Below are positions 5,406 to 12,064 of a stretch of DNA of 12,064 nt, one piece after another. A program made the translations under genes and the position numbers. Positions within the stretch are counted from its first letter, which is position 1. Every line of letters starts with the position of its first letter. The notes under the pieces are model-generated. The model was not told the DNA's origin. It ran no database searches and was given only the letters and a program-made list of their open reading frames with translations. Source of the DNA: Thermoplasmata archaeon (GTDB lineage: Archaea; Thermoplasmatota; Thermoplasmata; UBA184); the NCBI GenBank assembly GCA_027314845.1, contig DAHVAA010000030.1:1-12064 (forward strand), given 5' to 3'.

Positions 5406-6347
5406 ATGCGCGTACTCATCACCGGGGCATCAGGGTTCATCGGCAAGCACCTCTGCGAGTCGGCGCTCCGACAAGGGCACGAGGTCACCGGGACGTACTA
5501 CTCGGAGACCGAGCTCGCTGCCCGTGACCTTCCGCGCGAAGGGGTCCGGTGGGTGCACCTCGACATGCAGGACCGGAACGAAGTGAACCGTCGGGTCGAC
5601 GAGCTCCGGCCCGAAGGGGTGTTTCACCTCGCCGCCCAGGCATATGCCCAAAAAGCCTGGCGGGACCCGGAAGACACGTTTCGGACGAACGTCCTCGGCA
5701 CGATCTACCTCTACGAGGCCCTTCGAAAGCACCCGCCGACCCAAGGGACGCTGCTCGCCGCCTCGGGGGCCTCGTACGGTGTACCTCCCAGTCTTCCCGT
5801 CCACGAGAACATGCCCCTCAACCCGACGAACCCCTACGGGGTCTCGAAGGCGTGTCAGGACATGCTGTCGCTGCAGTACGCCCTGAACTTCGACCTGCGC
5901 ATCCTGCGGGCCCGTCTGTTCGGTACCACCGGACCCGGGAAGACCGGCGACGCCATGAACGACTTCGCGAAGCAGGTCGCCGCGGCCGAGAAGGAACAGC
6001 GACCCGCGTCGTTGAAGGTCGGCAACCTGGACACCCTCCGGGACATATCCGACATCCGGGACGTAACCCGCGCGCTATGGCTGATCTTTGAGAAGGGCGA
6101 CCCCGAAGTGCCCGTCAACGTCGCGGCGGGGGTCAGCTACTCGATCCGGATGATCGCGGACCGGTTGGTGGGCCTCTCCCGGGTCCCGCTCGGTGTCGTA
6201 CCGGACCCGGCGCTGATGCGGCCGACCGACGAGCCCGACAACCGGGCGGACGTGGGCCGCTTGAGGGGCCTGGGCTACCGACCCGAGTACCCCCTCGAGC
6301 GTACGATCTCCGATGCGCTCGACTTCTGGCGGGCGAGCCTCGCGTAG
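5406..6347 (+). CDS. NAD(P)-dependent nucleotide-sugar epimerase/dehydratase/reductase (GDP-4-keto-6-deoxymannose reductase-like)
   Basis: The 313-residue product is an extended short-chain dehydrogenase (PF01370/PF16363) acting on nucleotide sugars in the cytoplasm. It shows GASGFIG (7-13), HLDMQD (51-56), HLAAQA (74-79), the active-site Ser120 (LLAASGASYG) and NPYGVSK with Tyr144 and Lys148, followed by RARLFGTTGPG (168-178) and LRDISDIRDV (211-220). The C-terminal pattern, RPTDEPDNRADVGRLRGLGY then a closing DALDFWR, resembles GDP-4-dehydro-6-deoxymannose reductases and GDP-mannose 4,6-dehydratases rather than UDP-glucose epimerases. Hence a GDP-deoxyhexose product is possible but unproven. 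It has its own promoter, so it may be expressed independently of the GT2 gene. Its 3' end converges on the methyltransferase gene with only 41 bases between stops. It probably supplies an activated sugar to the neighbouring glycosyltransferases. Confidence 0.87.
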   Translation: MRVLITGASGFIGKHLCESALRQGHEVTGTYYSETELAARDLPREGVRWVHLDMQDRNEVNRRVDELRPEGVFHLAAQAYAQKAWRDPEDTFRTNVLGTIYLYEALRKHPPTQGTLLAASGASYGVPPSLPVHENMPLNPTNPYGVSKACQDMLSLQYALNFDLRILRARLFGTTGPGKTGDAMNDFAKQVAAAEKEQRPASLKVGNLDTLRDISDIRDVTRALWLIFEKGDPEVPVNVAAGVSYSIRMIADRLVGLSRVPLGVVPDPALMRPTDEPDNRADVGRLRGLGYRPEYPLERTISDALDFWRASLA

Positions 6348-6388
6348 GGCGCGCGGCCCGCGAAACGACCGGTGCCCCGACGCGCTCG

Positions 6389-7078
6389 TCAGCGCGCCGG
6401 ATCCGGACGGCGGGCGACGACGTACTCCTCGAAGCCGTAGAGGTCCCAGAGCATCGGGCCCGTCACCCCCCCCAACCAAGGAGAGAAGACGATCTTCACG
6501 GGCATCAGGACGAGGTTCCGGGCGAGCCGTGTGCGTCCGCGGTCGAGGATCACGAACCCGAGCTCCTTGAGCAACCCCGCCACGTCGCCCTCCGGGAGGA
6601 CGGTCACGTGCGTGGGATCGTCGTAGAAGTTCAGGGTGTCCTTGCGGTGGGGGAATCGGACCGAATCGGCGTGGGGGTGGGCGACGTAGATCGTCCCGCC
6701 CGTCGCGACCTTCGTGGCCGCGAGGCGAACCAGATCACGTCCCCGGCGCAAGTGCTCGACGATGTGGGCGAGCACAACGAGGTCGAACGAGCCATCCGGA
6801 AGGTCCTTCAGGTCCCACGTCTCGAGATCGACCTTCCGGAAATCTTCGATCAGGGCCATGTCCGCCGATGTGTTGTTGAAGATGTCGCGGTCGACCCCGG
6901 TGTATCGGCTCCTCGGGTACTGGGTCTTGAAGTATCGTGGGGAGTGGTTCCCGCAGCCAAAGTCGAGGATGCGGACGGCCGAGTCCCGTTGGTTCCATTC
7001 CGAGAGACGGACGAGCTTGTCCGGTTTGAAGAGGTCGAACAGGAGACGGTTCGAGCAGACCCGCTCGCTCGGGATCAT
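6389..7078 (-). CDS. Class I SAM-dependent methyltransferase
   Basis: The 229-residue product carries a Rossmann methyltransferase domain (PF13489/PF08241 type). Motif I is ILDFGCG (37-43), the ribose-binding acidic residue is Asp63 in YTGVDRD, and DLVVLAHIVEHL (99-110) is the post-motif II block typical of small-molecule and sugar methyltransferases. TGGTIYVAHPH (127-136) follows, then a C-terminal part with a hydrophobic stretch (188-212) that may bind substrate or the membrane face. The ATG at 7078 is the first start after an in-frame TAG. It lies 90 bases beyond the DUF2079 stop, with no clear TATA box, so it is probably the last gene of the minus-strand glycan operon. Methylation of a glycan or lipid-linked sugar is the likely role from context; the true acceptor is unknown. 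Confidence 0.82.
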   Translation of the reverse strand: MIPSERVCSNRLLFDLFKPDKLVRLSEWNQRDSAVRILDFGCGNHSPRYFKTQYPRSRYTGVDRDIFNNTSADMALIEDFRKVDLETWDLKDLPDGSFDLVVLAHIVEHLRRGRDLVRLAATKVATGGTIYVAHPHADSVRFPHRKDTLNFYDDPTHVTVLPEGDVAGLLKELGFVILDRGRTRLARNLVLMPVKIVFSPWLGGVTGPMLWDLYGFEEYVVARRPDPAR

Positions 7079-7167
7079 TGGACTCGCCTACCCCTCGACC
7101 GGGGTCGTGCACGGGTGGGAGGTACCCCGCACTGCGGCCTCCAGGTCTCTCGACGGTCGAACGCTCA

Positions 7168-9306
7168 CTATCCCACCGGTCCCCCGCTGTCGAGTTGCGT
7201 GAACACGCTTCCGCCGAAGAGGACGTTCGGCAAGGTTCCCGAGCTCTTCCCCACGACTTCGATGAACGCCGGGTACGGCACGTCCACCAGGGCGGTTACC
7301 TCGCTCCAGCCCGAGGGGAGGCTGGACGACCTAACGGTCTGCGCCCCTAGGATCGTTTGACCGTCGTTGATGGTGATCTCGAGGAGGATCGATCCCGGCG
7401 CGGTCGACGCCGCCTGGACCCAGGTGCCAATCAGGTAATGTCCCGGGGGCACGAGGAGATACGGTCCGTACCACAGCGTCGCCGTGCTCGGTCGTTGCAC
7501 TGGTTCGATGTACGCCCCGTACGGCGCTCCCCCTCCCGACTCAAGGGACGCGGTTCCGGGCTCGAACGACGAGGGCGCGGCAATGGAGTGGAAGGGCGCG
7601 AAGAGCACGGGAGTCCCGTTGTACCCGAGCTGGTAGAGCAACGCCCCGTCATCGTACGCGTACACGCCGTACGGGATCGTCACGCTCTGCTGGAGGCTCC
7701 CGTACCAAGTGAGAGGCGGGTCGGGCGGAGGAAGGGGTGCGGTGAACCAGTACGAGTGAAGGTCGACAACAAGGAACTGGGTTCCCTGGAAGTAGTACGG
7801 ATAGGCGTCGATCCGGTTCGCGAGTTGGGGGAAGAGGTCGGGTTCGGCCGAGACCGAGGCGCCGGCCGGTATCAGACCGAGGACCGAATCGAGGGCGTGA
7901 TCGTGTGGGGTGGGCAGCTTGCCCGTTCCGAGCCAGGAGTAGTGCGTGAGCGGGGATGCCGGGCTGAACCAGACCTGCGAGGGGAGCGCCAAGACGACGA
8001 GAACGAGGGCGACGGCTACCGGTCGTGACACGGGCGCTCCGAGCCGGCCCCGGCTTCGCATCGAGAAGAACGCCGGCCGGCGCGCTCGAGGGGGCGCCCG
8101 CCTCGAAGTTCTCGCGGCGGTCCTCCCGGCACGGAACTTTGGTCCCGACCACTTTAAGAAACGGTCGAGGCCCGAGGCTGTCGCGACGAAAAGAAAGGGG
8201 ACGACGAGGAACGCGTACTGGTCTCCGACCGGCTGGCTGTAGCTCACGTCGGCCGAAACCACGGCGACAAGGAGCCACGGGACTGCGGGAAGGAGGTCGA
8301 CCGCGCCCAGAGGCCAGGCGAACAGCGCGGCGATCAGCAAGATCGCGAGAAACGCGATCTTGTGAGGACCGAAGGCGGTGATAGATTGGTAGACCAGCTC
8401 CGGTCGGGTGAACAGGTTGTCGAAGATCCCGAGTATTGAACCGCCGAGCGGGCCGATCTGGGTGATAGGAGGCGTGCCCGGAGAGATCATCTTCGGGAAG
8501 GCGAACCACACCAACGTGAGGGGCACCGAAGCCACGGTGACGGCGAGCGGGAACCAGCCGGCACGTATCGCGCGGGGCCAGCGAACGACCGGAACCGATT
8601 GTCGCGCCGTGCCGATCTGTCGTATTGCGACGGTGAGCGCGAGGCCGCCCAGGATGAGCGGGGCGAACTCCACCGTACAGAGCAACAGCGCGACGGCGAC
8701 CCCGGCGAGCCAGGGGCGTCGGCTCTCCCACGCGTAGAGCGCGGTCAGCGCCGTGATCGGAACGAACGCCTCGACGTGGAAGTCGTAAAGCATCCCTCCG
8801 AGCAGGGGAGGCGAGACGAGATAGAGACCGGCGAGCGTCAGCGCGATCGTGGGGTCGATGCGCCGTCTAGCGAGAGCGAAGAGGGGAAATGCGGACCCCC
8901 CAAGGGCACAGCTCTGCAGCACCATCAGCGTAAGCGGGCCCGGGAACGCCGCGTAGATCGGCACGAACAGGAAGAGGATCGGGCTCCAGTGGACACCCAG
9001 GAAGCTTCCGCTCGAGTTCCAGAAGAGCTCGGCCGTGTAGTAGAAGAGCCGATGGTCGTGGCTGGCGGTCCAGAGCGACTGCTGAAGGATGCCGATATCC
9101 CAGGCGTTCGTGTAGAATGCGAGGTAGCGCAGATAACAGAGGGCGGTCGTTCCCTCCACGAAGACCACGGTGAAGTACAGGAGGACCCAGGTGTGAGGCG
9201 TCATCTCCGACCACCGCTTCCACAGCGCGCGAGGGACGTGGGCGATGGACTCGGCCATCCGATGGGGCGAGCCCGCCCGGCCGGGCGACGGATCCATCGG
9301 GCTCAC
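7168..9306 (-). CDS. DUF2079 polytopic membrane protein with an extra C-terminal extracellular domain
   Basis: The 712-residue product starts at a GTG whose bases overlap the stop of the GT4 gene (GTGA, 9303-9306). Residues about 40-380 match the DUF2079 family (PF09852): TNAWDIGILQQSLW (66-79), VHWSPILFLFVPIY (105-118), LQSCALGGSAFPLFALARR (130-148) and YDFHVEAF (174-181), with about ten hydrophobic spans. An arginine-rich loop (382-424, very likely cytoplasmic) precedes a last span (427-442). The segment 479-561 (IPAGASVSAEPDLFPQLANR to YAYDDGALLYQLG) is the usual soluble C-terminal part of DUF2079. Residues about 565-712 are extra and rich in beta-type sequence, like a carbohydrate-binding or jelly-roll module. 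DUF2079 proteins have GT-C-like topology, and Asp70 in the first outer loop could be catalytic. A role in glycan transfer outside the membrane is inferred from context. Confidence 0.85.
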   Translation of the reverse strand: MSPMDPSPGRAGSPHRMAESIAHVPRALWKRWSEMTPHTWVLLYFTVVFVEGTTALCYLRYLAFYTNAWDIGILQQSLWTASHDHRLFYYTAELFWNSSGSFLGVHWSPILFLFVPIYAAFPGPLTLMVLQSCALGGSAFPLFALARRRIDPTIALTLAGLYLVSPPLLGGMLYDFHVEAFVPITALTALYAWESRRPWLAGVAVALLLCTVEFAPLILGGLALTVAIRQIGTARQSVPVVRWPRAIRAGWFPLAVTVASVPLTLVWFAFPKMISPGTPPITQIGPLGGSILGIFDNLFTRPELVYQSITAFGPHKIAFLAILLIAALFAWPLGAVDLLPAVPWLLVAVVSADVSYSQPVGDQYAFLVVPFLFVATASGLDRFLKWSGPKFRAGRTAARTSRRAPPRARRPAFFSMRSRGRLGAPVSRPVAVALVLVVLALPSQVWFSPASPLTHYSWLGTGKLPTPHDHALDSVLGLIPAGASVSAEPDLFPQLANRIDAYPYYFQGTQFLVVDLHSYWFTAPLPPPDPPLTWYGSLQQSVTIPYGVYAYDDGALLYQLGYNGTPVLFAPFHSIAAPSSFEPGTASLESGGGAPYGAYIEPVQRPSTATLWYGPYLLVPPGHYLIGTWVQAASTAPGSILLEITINDGQTILGAQTVRSSSLPSGWSEVTALVDVPYPAFIEVVGKSSGTLPNVLFGGSVFTQLDSGGPVG

Positions 9307-10532
9307 GCGGGCCTCGCCCGTCGATCCACGACGGCCGGGTAGACGGTCCGGTCGAGCACCGAGGCTGACTCCGCCCAGGTCCGGTGCGACGCGAGCTCGC
9401 GCAGGTGGGCTCCAAGTCGCGCCTCGAGCTCTGGATCGGAAAGGAGCCGTCGCACCGCGGCCGAAAGCTCGCCCACGCTCCCCGGGGTTACGAGGAGGGC
9501 GTCCTGTCCGTCGTGCAATTCGTCCGCGAAGCGGGAGATCCGCGATGCGACGAGGGGTTTGCCGGTCGAGGCGAGGCGACTGAGGCTAGCGCTCCCCCCG
9601 TGACTGAACCGCATCGTGTAGGGCAGCACAAGGATCTCCGCGGTTCGAAGGAGCTCGTCGAGCTCCGCGGCGTCCAAGAATCCGGTAAATCGAACCCGAT
9701 CCTCGACGCGCAGCTCTCTCGCCCGTTGGCGAAGCGCGGCCACAAAAGCCGGACCGCCCGCACCGAGCTGAGGCGAGACTTCACCGGCGAAGGTCAGGGA
9801 GAGCTGCGGAAAGTCTGGAGCCAAGAGCGCAAAGGCCGGGAGCAGGACGTCCAGCCCTTTCGTTGGGTCGAGAAACCCATGGAAGACGAGCGCTCGCGTC
9901 CTATCGGGCGAGACGACTTTGGCCGATTCGGAGGCCACGGGGGGGGCCCGGGAAAACTGCCAGCCTACCGGCACGACCCAGACCCGCCCTGCGTCCAGAT
10001 GATACTGATCGACGAGACTGTCGCGCATCGAGCGCGTGCAGACTACCACCCCATCGGACCAGCGACCCAGGATTCGGTCGAAACCGCGGAGGAGACGAGG
10101 GAGGATCCTCGGAGGCCAGCGTTCGAGAGCGAGTCCGGCGACCGGCTCGATCCGACTCGGGTCGATGACGCTCTGGAACTGCACGACAGTGCGATACCCG
10201 TTCAAACGGAGTAGCAGGACCAGCAGAGGAAACAGTGGCACGGTCGGGGGGCCCCCGTACAGGAAGAAGTGGTGCATGACGTGAACCACCGCGTCGCGGC
10301 CCGGGTGCGCGTTCCGGACGGCCGAGACCACCCGGAAGGGATACCGCCAGTCGTCCTTCCTCCAACCGCGGAACACGAGGGGATCCGGTAACGGCGGGTC
10401 GCCCGTGCGGTTGGCCACGACCCGAGTCTCGCGCAGGGCGCGCAACGACTGGACGAGTTGGAACGCGTCTCGTCCGACGCCGCAGTGCTCCGGCGGGTAC
10501 GTAGAGACGATCACCACCGCGGTCCCGCTCAC
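9303..10532 (-). CDS. GT4 family (GT-B fold) glycosyltransferase with degenerate EX7E motif
   Basis: The 409-residue product has the two Rossmann halves of a GT-B enzyme. The N-terminal half opens VVIVSTYPPEHCGVGRDAF (6-24), the nucleotide-sugar side has FHGFLDPTKGLDVLLPAF (217-234, Lys225), and VRFTGFLDAAELDELLRTAEILVLPY (280-305) is the usual GT4 block. The following segment, FSHGGSASLSRLASTGKPLVASR (309-331), aligns with the EX7E region but has His311 and Arg319 where the glutamates are expected. It should move a sugar onto a lipid-linked or soluble glycan at the cytoplasmic face. The start taken is the GTG at 10532; GTG codons at 10517 and 10514 would start it closer to the family norm. 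A weak AT-rich box (10545-10551, CTAGAAT on this strand) would fit those later starts. It is the first gene of the minus-strand operon and is translationally coupled to the DUF2079 gene. Confidence 0.87.
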   Translation of the reverse strand: MSGTAVVIVSTYPPEHCGVGRDAFQLVQSLRALRETRVVANRTGDPPLPDPLVFRGWRKDDWRYPFRVVSAVRNAHPGRDAVVHVMHHFFLYGGPPTVPLFPLLVLLLRLNGYRTVVQFQSVIDPSRIEPVAGLALERWPPRILPRLLRGFDRILGRWSDGVVVCTRSMRDSLVDQYHLDAGRVWVVPVGWQFSRAPPVASESAKVVSPDRTRALVFHGFLDPTKGLDVLLPAFALLAPDFPQLSLTFAGEVSPQLGAGGPAFVAALRQRARELRVEDRVRFTGFLDAAELDELLRTAEILVLPYTMRFSHGGSASLSRLASTGKPLVASRISRFADELHDGQDALLVTPGSVGELSAAVRRLLSDPELEARLGAHLRELASHRTWAESASVLDRTVYPAVVDRRARPA

Positions 10533-10758
10533 GCACTCACCCCGATTCTAGGCGCCGGTCGACCCGGTGCGCCCGCCGGGGCTCGAGCCGCGAAGCGAAG
10601 AAGAACCCTTGCGGGAACCGCGACGATCTCGTCTGTTTCCGCCGGAGGCGGCCCCAGCGTTCATGGGCGCTCGCACCTCACGTTCCTCGAGCTCTCCACA
10701 CCGGTCCGACATCTTCCGTGGCGACAAGCATATTTGTACCCTGCGCCCCTTCGCCGAC
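10533..10758. other. Divergent intergenic region between GT4 and the polytopic membrane protein
   Basis: I see no gene here. It holds the forward TATA box (10729-10735), a weak AT-rich box for the GT4 operon (10545-10551) and a short perfect hairpin CCGCC-GGA-GGCGG (10639-10651). Open frames crossing it are arginine-rich and overlap the real genes in other frames. Confidence 0.5.
10729..10735 (+). promoter_or_regulatory. TATA box of the polytopic membrane protein gene
   Basis: CATATTT, followed by GTACC, stands out in GC-rich surroundings. Its centre is 27 bases before the GTG at 10759, which therefore coincides with the expected transcription start. This is the classic archaeal leaderless arrangement and fixes the start codon. 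Confidence 0.6.
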
Positions 10759-12064
10759 GTGGCGATTTCTGTGGTGGAGGGGGCGGGCGGCCTCCTCTTC
10801 CTGTTCCTCGCCACGCTCCCCTTCGGCGCGGTCATCGTGCGCGTTGGGGAATGGTTTGTACAGCGGAAACTGAAATTCTCCGTGTTTGAGCGCGGTCTTC
10901 TGGCGTTTTACGCGACGGGAGCCGTTCTCTTTGCGGTCGCCTCGCTACCGGCCCCGCTCTACTGGAGCTGGACTCCGGTCCTCGTGCTCGCTCTCGGGGT
11001 GGCGGCGGACTCCGTAATCTCCGTCCGGGAACGGGGAGTCGGTGCCCGTTGGGCGGCGCATCAACTACTGGGAACCGTTTCGGGGATCCTCGTCGTCCTC
11101 GGAACCGCCCTCCTCTTCCTGTTCGAGTTCGTTCCGTCGAATGCCGTTGCCTTTCCCAACGCATGGGACGGGAGCGCCACCACGCTCTGGATGGCCCTCA
11201 CCCTCTCGCAGCATACCCTGCCGTGGACCCTACGTCCGTACGCCTCGTGGGGGGTTGTCTACCCCCTCGGCACCACCGTCTGGATGACGCTCCCGGTTGC
11301 GCTTCTCGGCTGGCCGATCACTTCGGCTCCCCAGAATCTCACCCCGTTGTTCCTTAGCCTGTCGCTCGCGGGGTCCTACTGCTGGGGTTCCCGGCTCGAT
11401 CCTCGTGCGAACGGACGCCCGATGAATCTCGGGTTCGTCTTCGCCCTCTTCTTTGGGGGGGTGGCCTCCTGGCCGCGCCTCTTCGTCGGCGGCTCGTACG
11501 ACTTCGCTCTCGCGGTCCCTCTACTCTTCGTCTTCCTCGGGTGGACCGGGCCGCTGGTGACGGACCGGGTCCCGACCTGGCGAGAGACGGCCGGGCTTGG
11601 AGTGGTCCTCGGAATCCTGGGTTCGTTGAGCGCGGTCGCGGCGGAGGCGGCCGTGCTGATCCTCGGGGCCACGCTGCTGGTCTCTCCTCGATCGGGCCCT
11701 GACCGCATTCGCCGCTGGGCGTTTCGAATCGCCGGAGCGATCGGGATTGGACTCGCCGCGGTCGTCCGGAGCTGGGCGTCGATCCTCGTGTGGTTTCGGT
11801 ATCCGGGACACGTCCTCACGGCGGCCGGGAGCCCGCCCTACGCGGTCCCCCCGCCCCTCTACGCCTTCAATCTTTCCCTGGTACAAGGGGAGCTCGACCC
11901 GTTCGTGCCGTGGAAGGAGAAGATCTCGCCCGTCCCCTACCTCGCCGTGGAGCTGCAGGTCCTGCTCGCCGTCGGGACGATCCTCGCGCTCCTTTCGTTG
12001 ACGAGATGGGGGGGCGCGGTACGACGGGCGCTCCCGGCCGAGCTGACCCGGCCCGTCCTCGCCG
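10759..12064 (+). CDS. Large multi-spanning membrane protein, possible GT-C glycosyltransferase (3' end beyond window)
   Basis: An unbroken frame of 435 codons plus one base runs from the GTG at 10759 to the window edge. The product begins MAISVVEGAGGLLFLFLATLPF. About ten hydrophobic spans can be seen (roughly 10-30, 47-64, 70-87, 103-123, 164-185, 196-210, 222-236, 248-266, 278-307, 323-347, 394-414). They are separated by short basic loops such as VRVGEWFVQRKLKF (27-40) and SPRSGPDRIRRW (309-320). An outer loop FPNAWDGSATTLW (132-144) with Asp137, followed by SWGVVYPLGTTVW (163-175), is reminiscent of the first outer loop of GT-C glycosyltransferases that use polyprenyl-phosphate sugars. 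I do not recognise a specific family. Third-base GC is very high and spans are regular, so it is certainly coding. Its position beside GT4 and DUF2079 suggests surface glycan assembly. It could instead be a flippase, polymerase or ligase. Confidence 0.8.
   Translation, partial: MAISVVEGAGGLLFLFLATLPFGAVIVRVGEWFVQRKLKFSVFERGLLAFYATGAVLFAVASLPAPLYWSWTPVLVLALGVAADSVISVRERGVGARWAAHQLLGTVSGILVVLGTALLFLFEFVPSNAVAFPNAWDGSATTLWMALTLSQHTLPWTLRPYASWGVVYPLGTTVWMTLPVALLGWPITSAPQNLTPLFLSLSLAGSYCWGSRLDPRANGRPMNLGFVFALFFGGVASWPRLFVGGSYDFALAVPLLFVFLGWTGPLVTDRVPTWRETAGLGVVLGILGSLSAVAAEAAVLILGATLLVSPRSGPDRIRRWAFRIAGAIGIGLAAVVRSWASILVWFRYPGHVLTAAGSPPYAVPPPLYAFNLSLVQGELDPFVPWKEKISPVPYLAVELQVLLAVGTILALLSLTRWGGAVRRALPAELTRPVLA

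Noticed and set aside
8599..9342. A 247-codon plus-strand open frame opposite the DUF2079 gene
   Set aside because: It is rich in Arg, Glu, Gly and Asp and is the antisense reading of a clear membrane protein. It has no promoter or ribosome binding site.
9384..10214. A 276-codon plus-strand open frame opposite the GT4 gene
   Set aside because: It is an antisense shadow of a gene with clear GT4 motifs, and its composition is unlike the real proteins in the window.
1..12064. CRISPR array, insertion sequence, integrase or toxin-antitoxin system
   Set aside because: No regularly spaced direct repeats, terminal inverted repeats, transposase motifs or paired small regulator/toxin genes were found. 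The only tandem repetition is the protein-domain array in the phosphoesterase gene.

Overview
The window is GC-rich and reads as part of an archaeal chromosome, most plausibly a high-GC member of the Thermoplasmatota. This is inferred, not proven. The support is as follows. (a) AT-rich TATA-like boxes stand out of the GC-rich background 23-28 bases before GTG start codons (leaderless layout), or a little further from ATG starts. (b) A secreted phosphoesterase carries tandem carboxypeptidase-regulatory-like repeats ending in 'PNGTY', a style common in surface proteins of that phylum. (c) The gene set (DPM1-like GT2, DUF2079, GT4, GDP-sugar type epimerase) fits an archaeal surface-glycan locus. 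No rRNA, tRNA, CRISPR array, transposase or insertion sequence was seen.

Layout. 1-1163, minus strand: a two-gene operon. A D-isomer 2-hydroxyacid dehydrogenase is followed, with an ATGA overlap, by the N-terminus of a benzoylformate-decarboxylase-like thiamine diphosphate enzyme that runs off the left edge. 1164-1807: a long gap with no gene I can name; it holds ambiguous codon-like periodicity and two small hairpins. 1808-4063, minus: a large surface-anchored phosphoesterase with a repeat stalk and a C-terminal membrane anchor. 4064-4439: divergent control region with a good TATA box, a palindromic operator candidate and a second bidirectional AT-rich box. 4440-6347, plus: a DPM1-like glycosyltransferase and a separately promoted NAD(P)-dependent nucleotide-sugar epimerase/dehydratase. 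6389-10532, minus: a GT4 glycosyltransferase, then (GTGA overlap) a DUF2079 polytopic membrane protein, then a SAM methyltransferase. 10759-12064, plus: a long multi-spanning membrane protein cut by the right edge, expressed from its own TATA box.

How it may work together (inference). The epimerase/dehydratase makes an activated deoxy or epimerised sugar. The GT2 enzyme may charge a polyprenyl phosphate with a hexose. The GT4 enzyme extends a lipid-linked glycan, and the DUF2079 protein and the unnamed polytopic protein are GT-C-like candidates acting on the outer face. The methyltransferase may decorate the glycan. The neighbouring phosphoesterase has about 24 N-x-S/T sequons, 22 of them in its stalk, and is an obvious possible acceptor for such a system. 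The left-hand 2-hydroxyacid/2-oxoacid operon looks metabolically unrelated.
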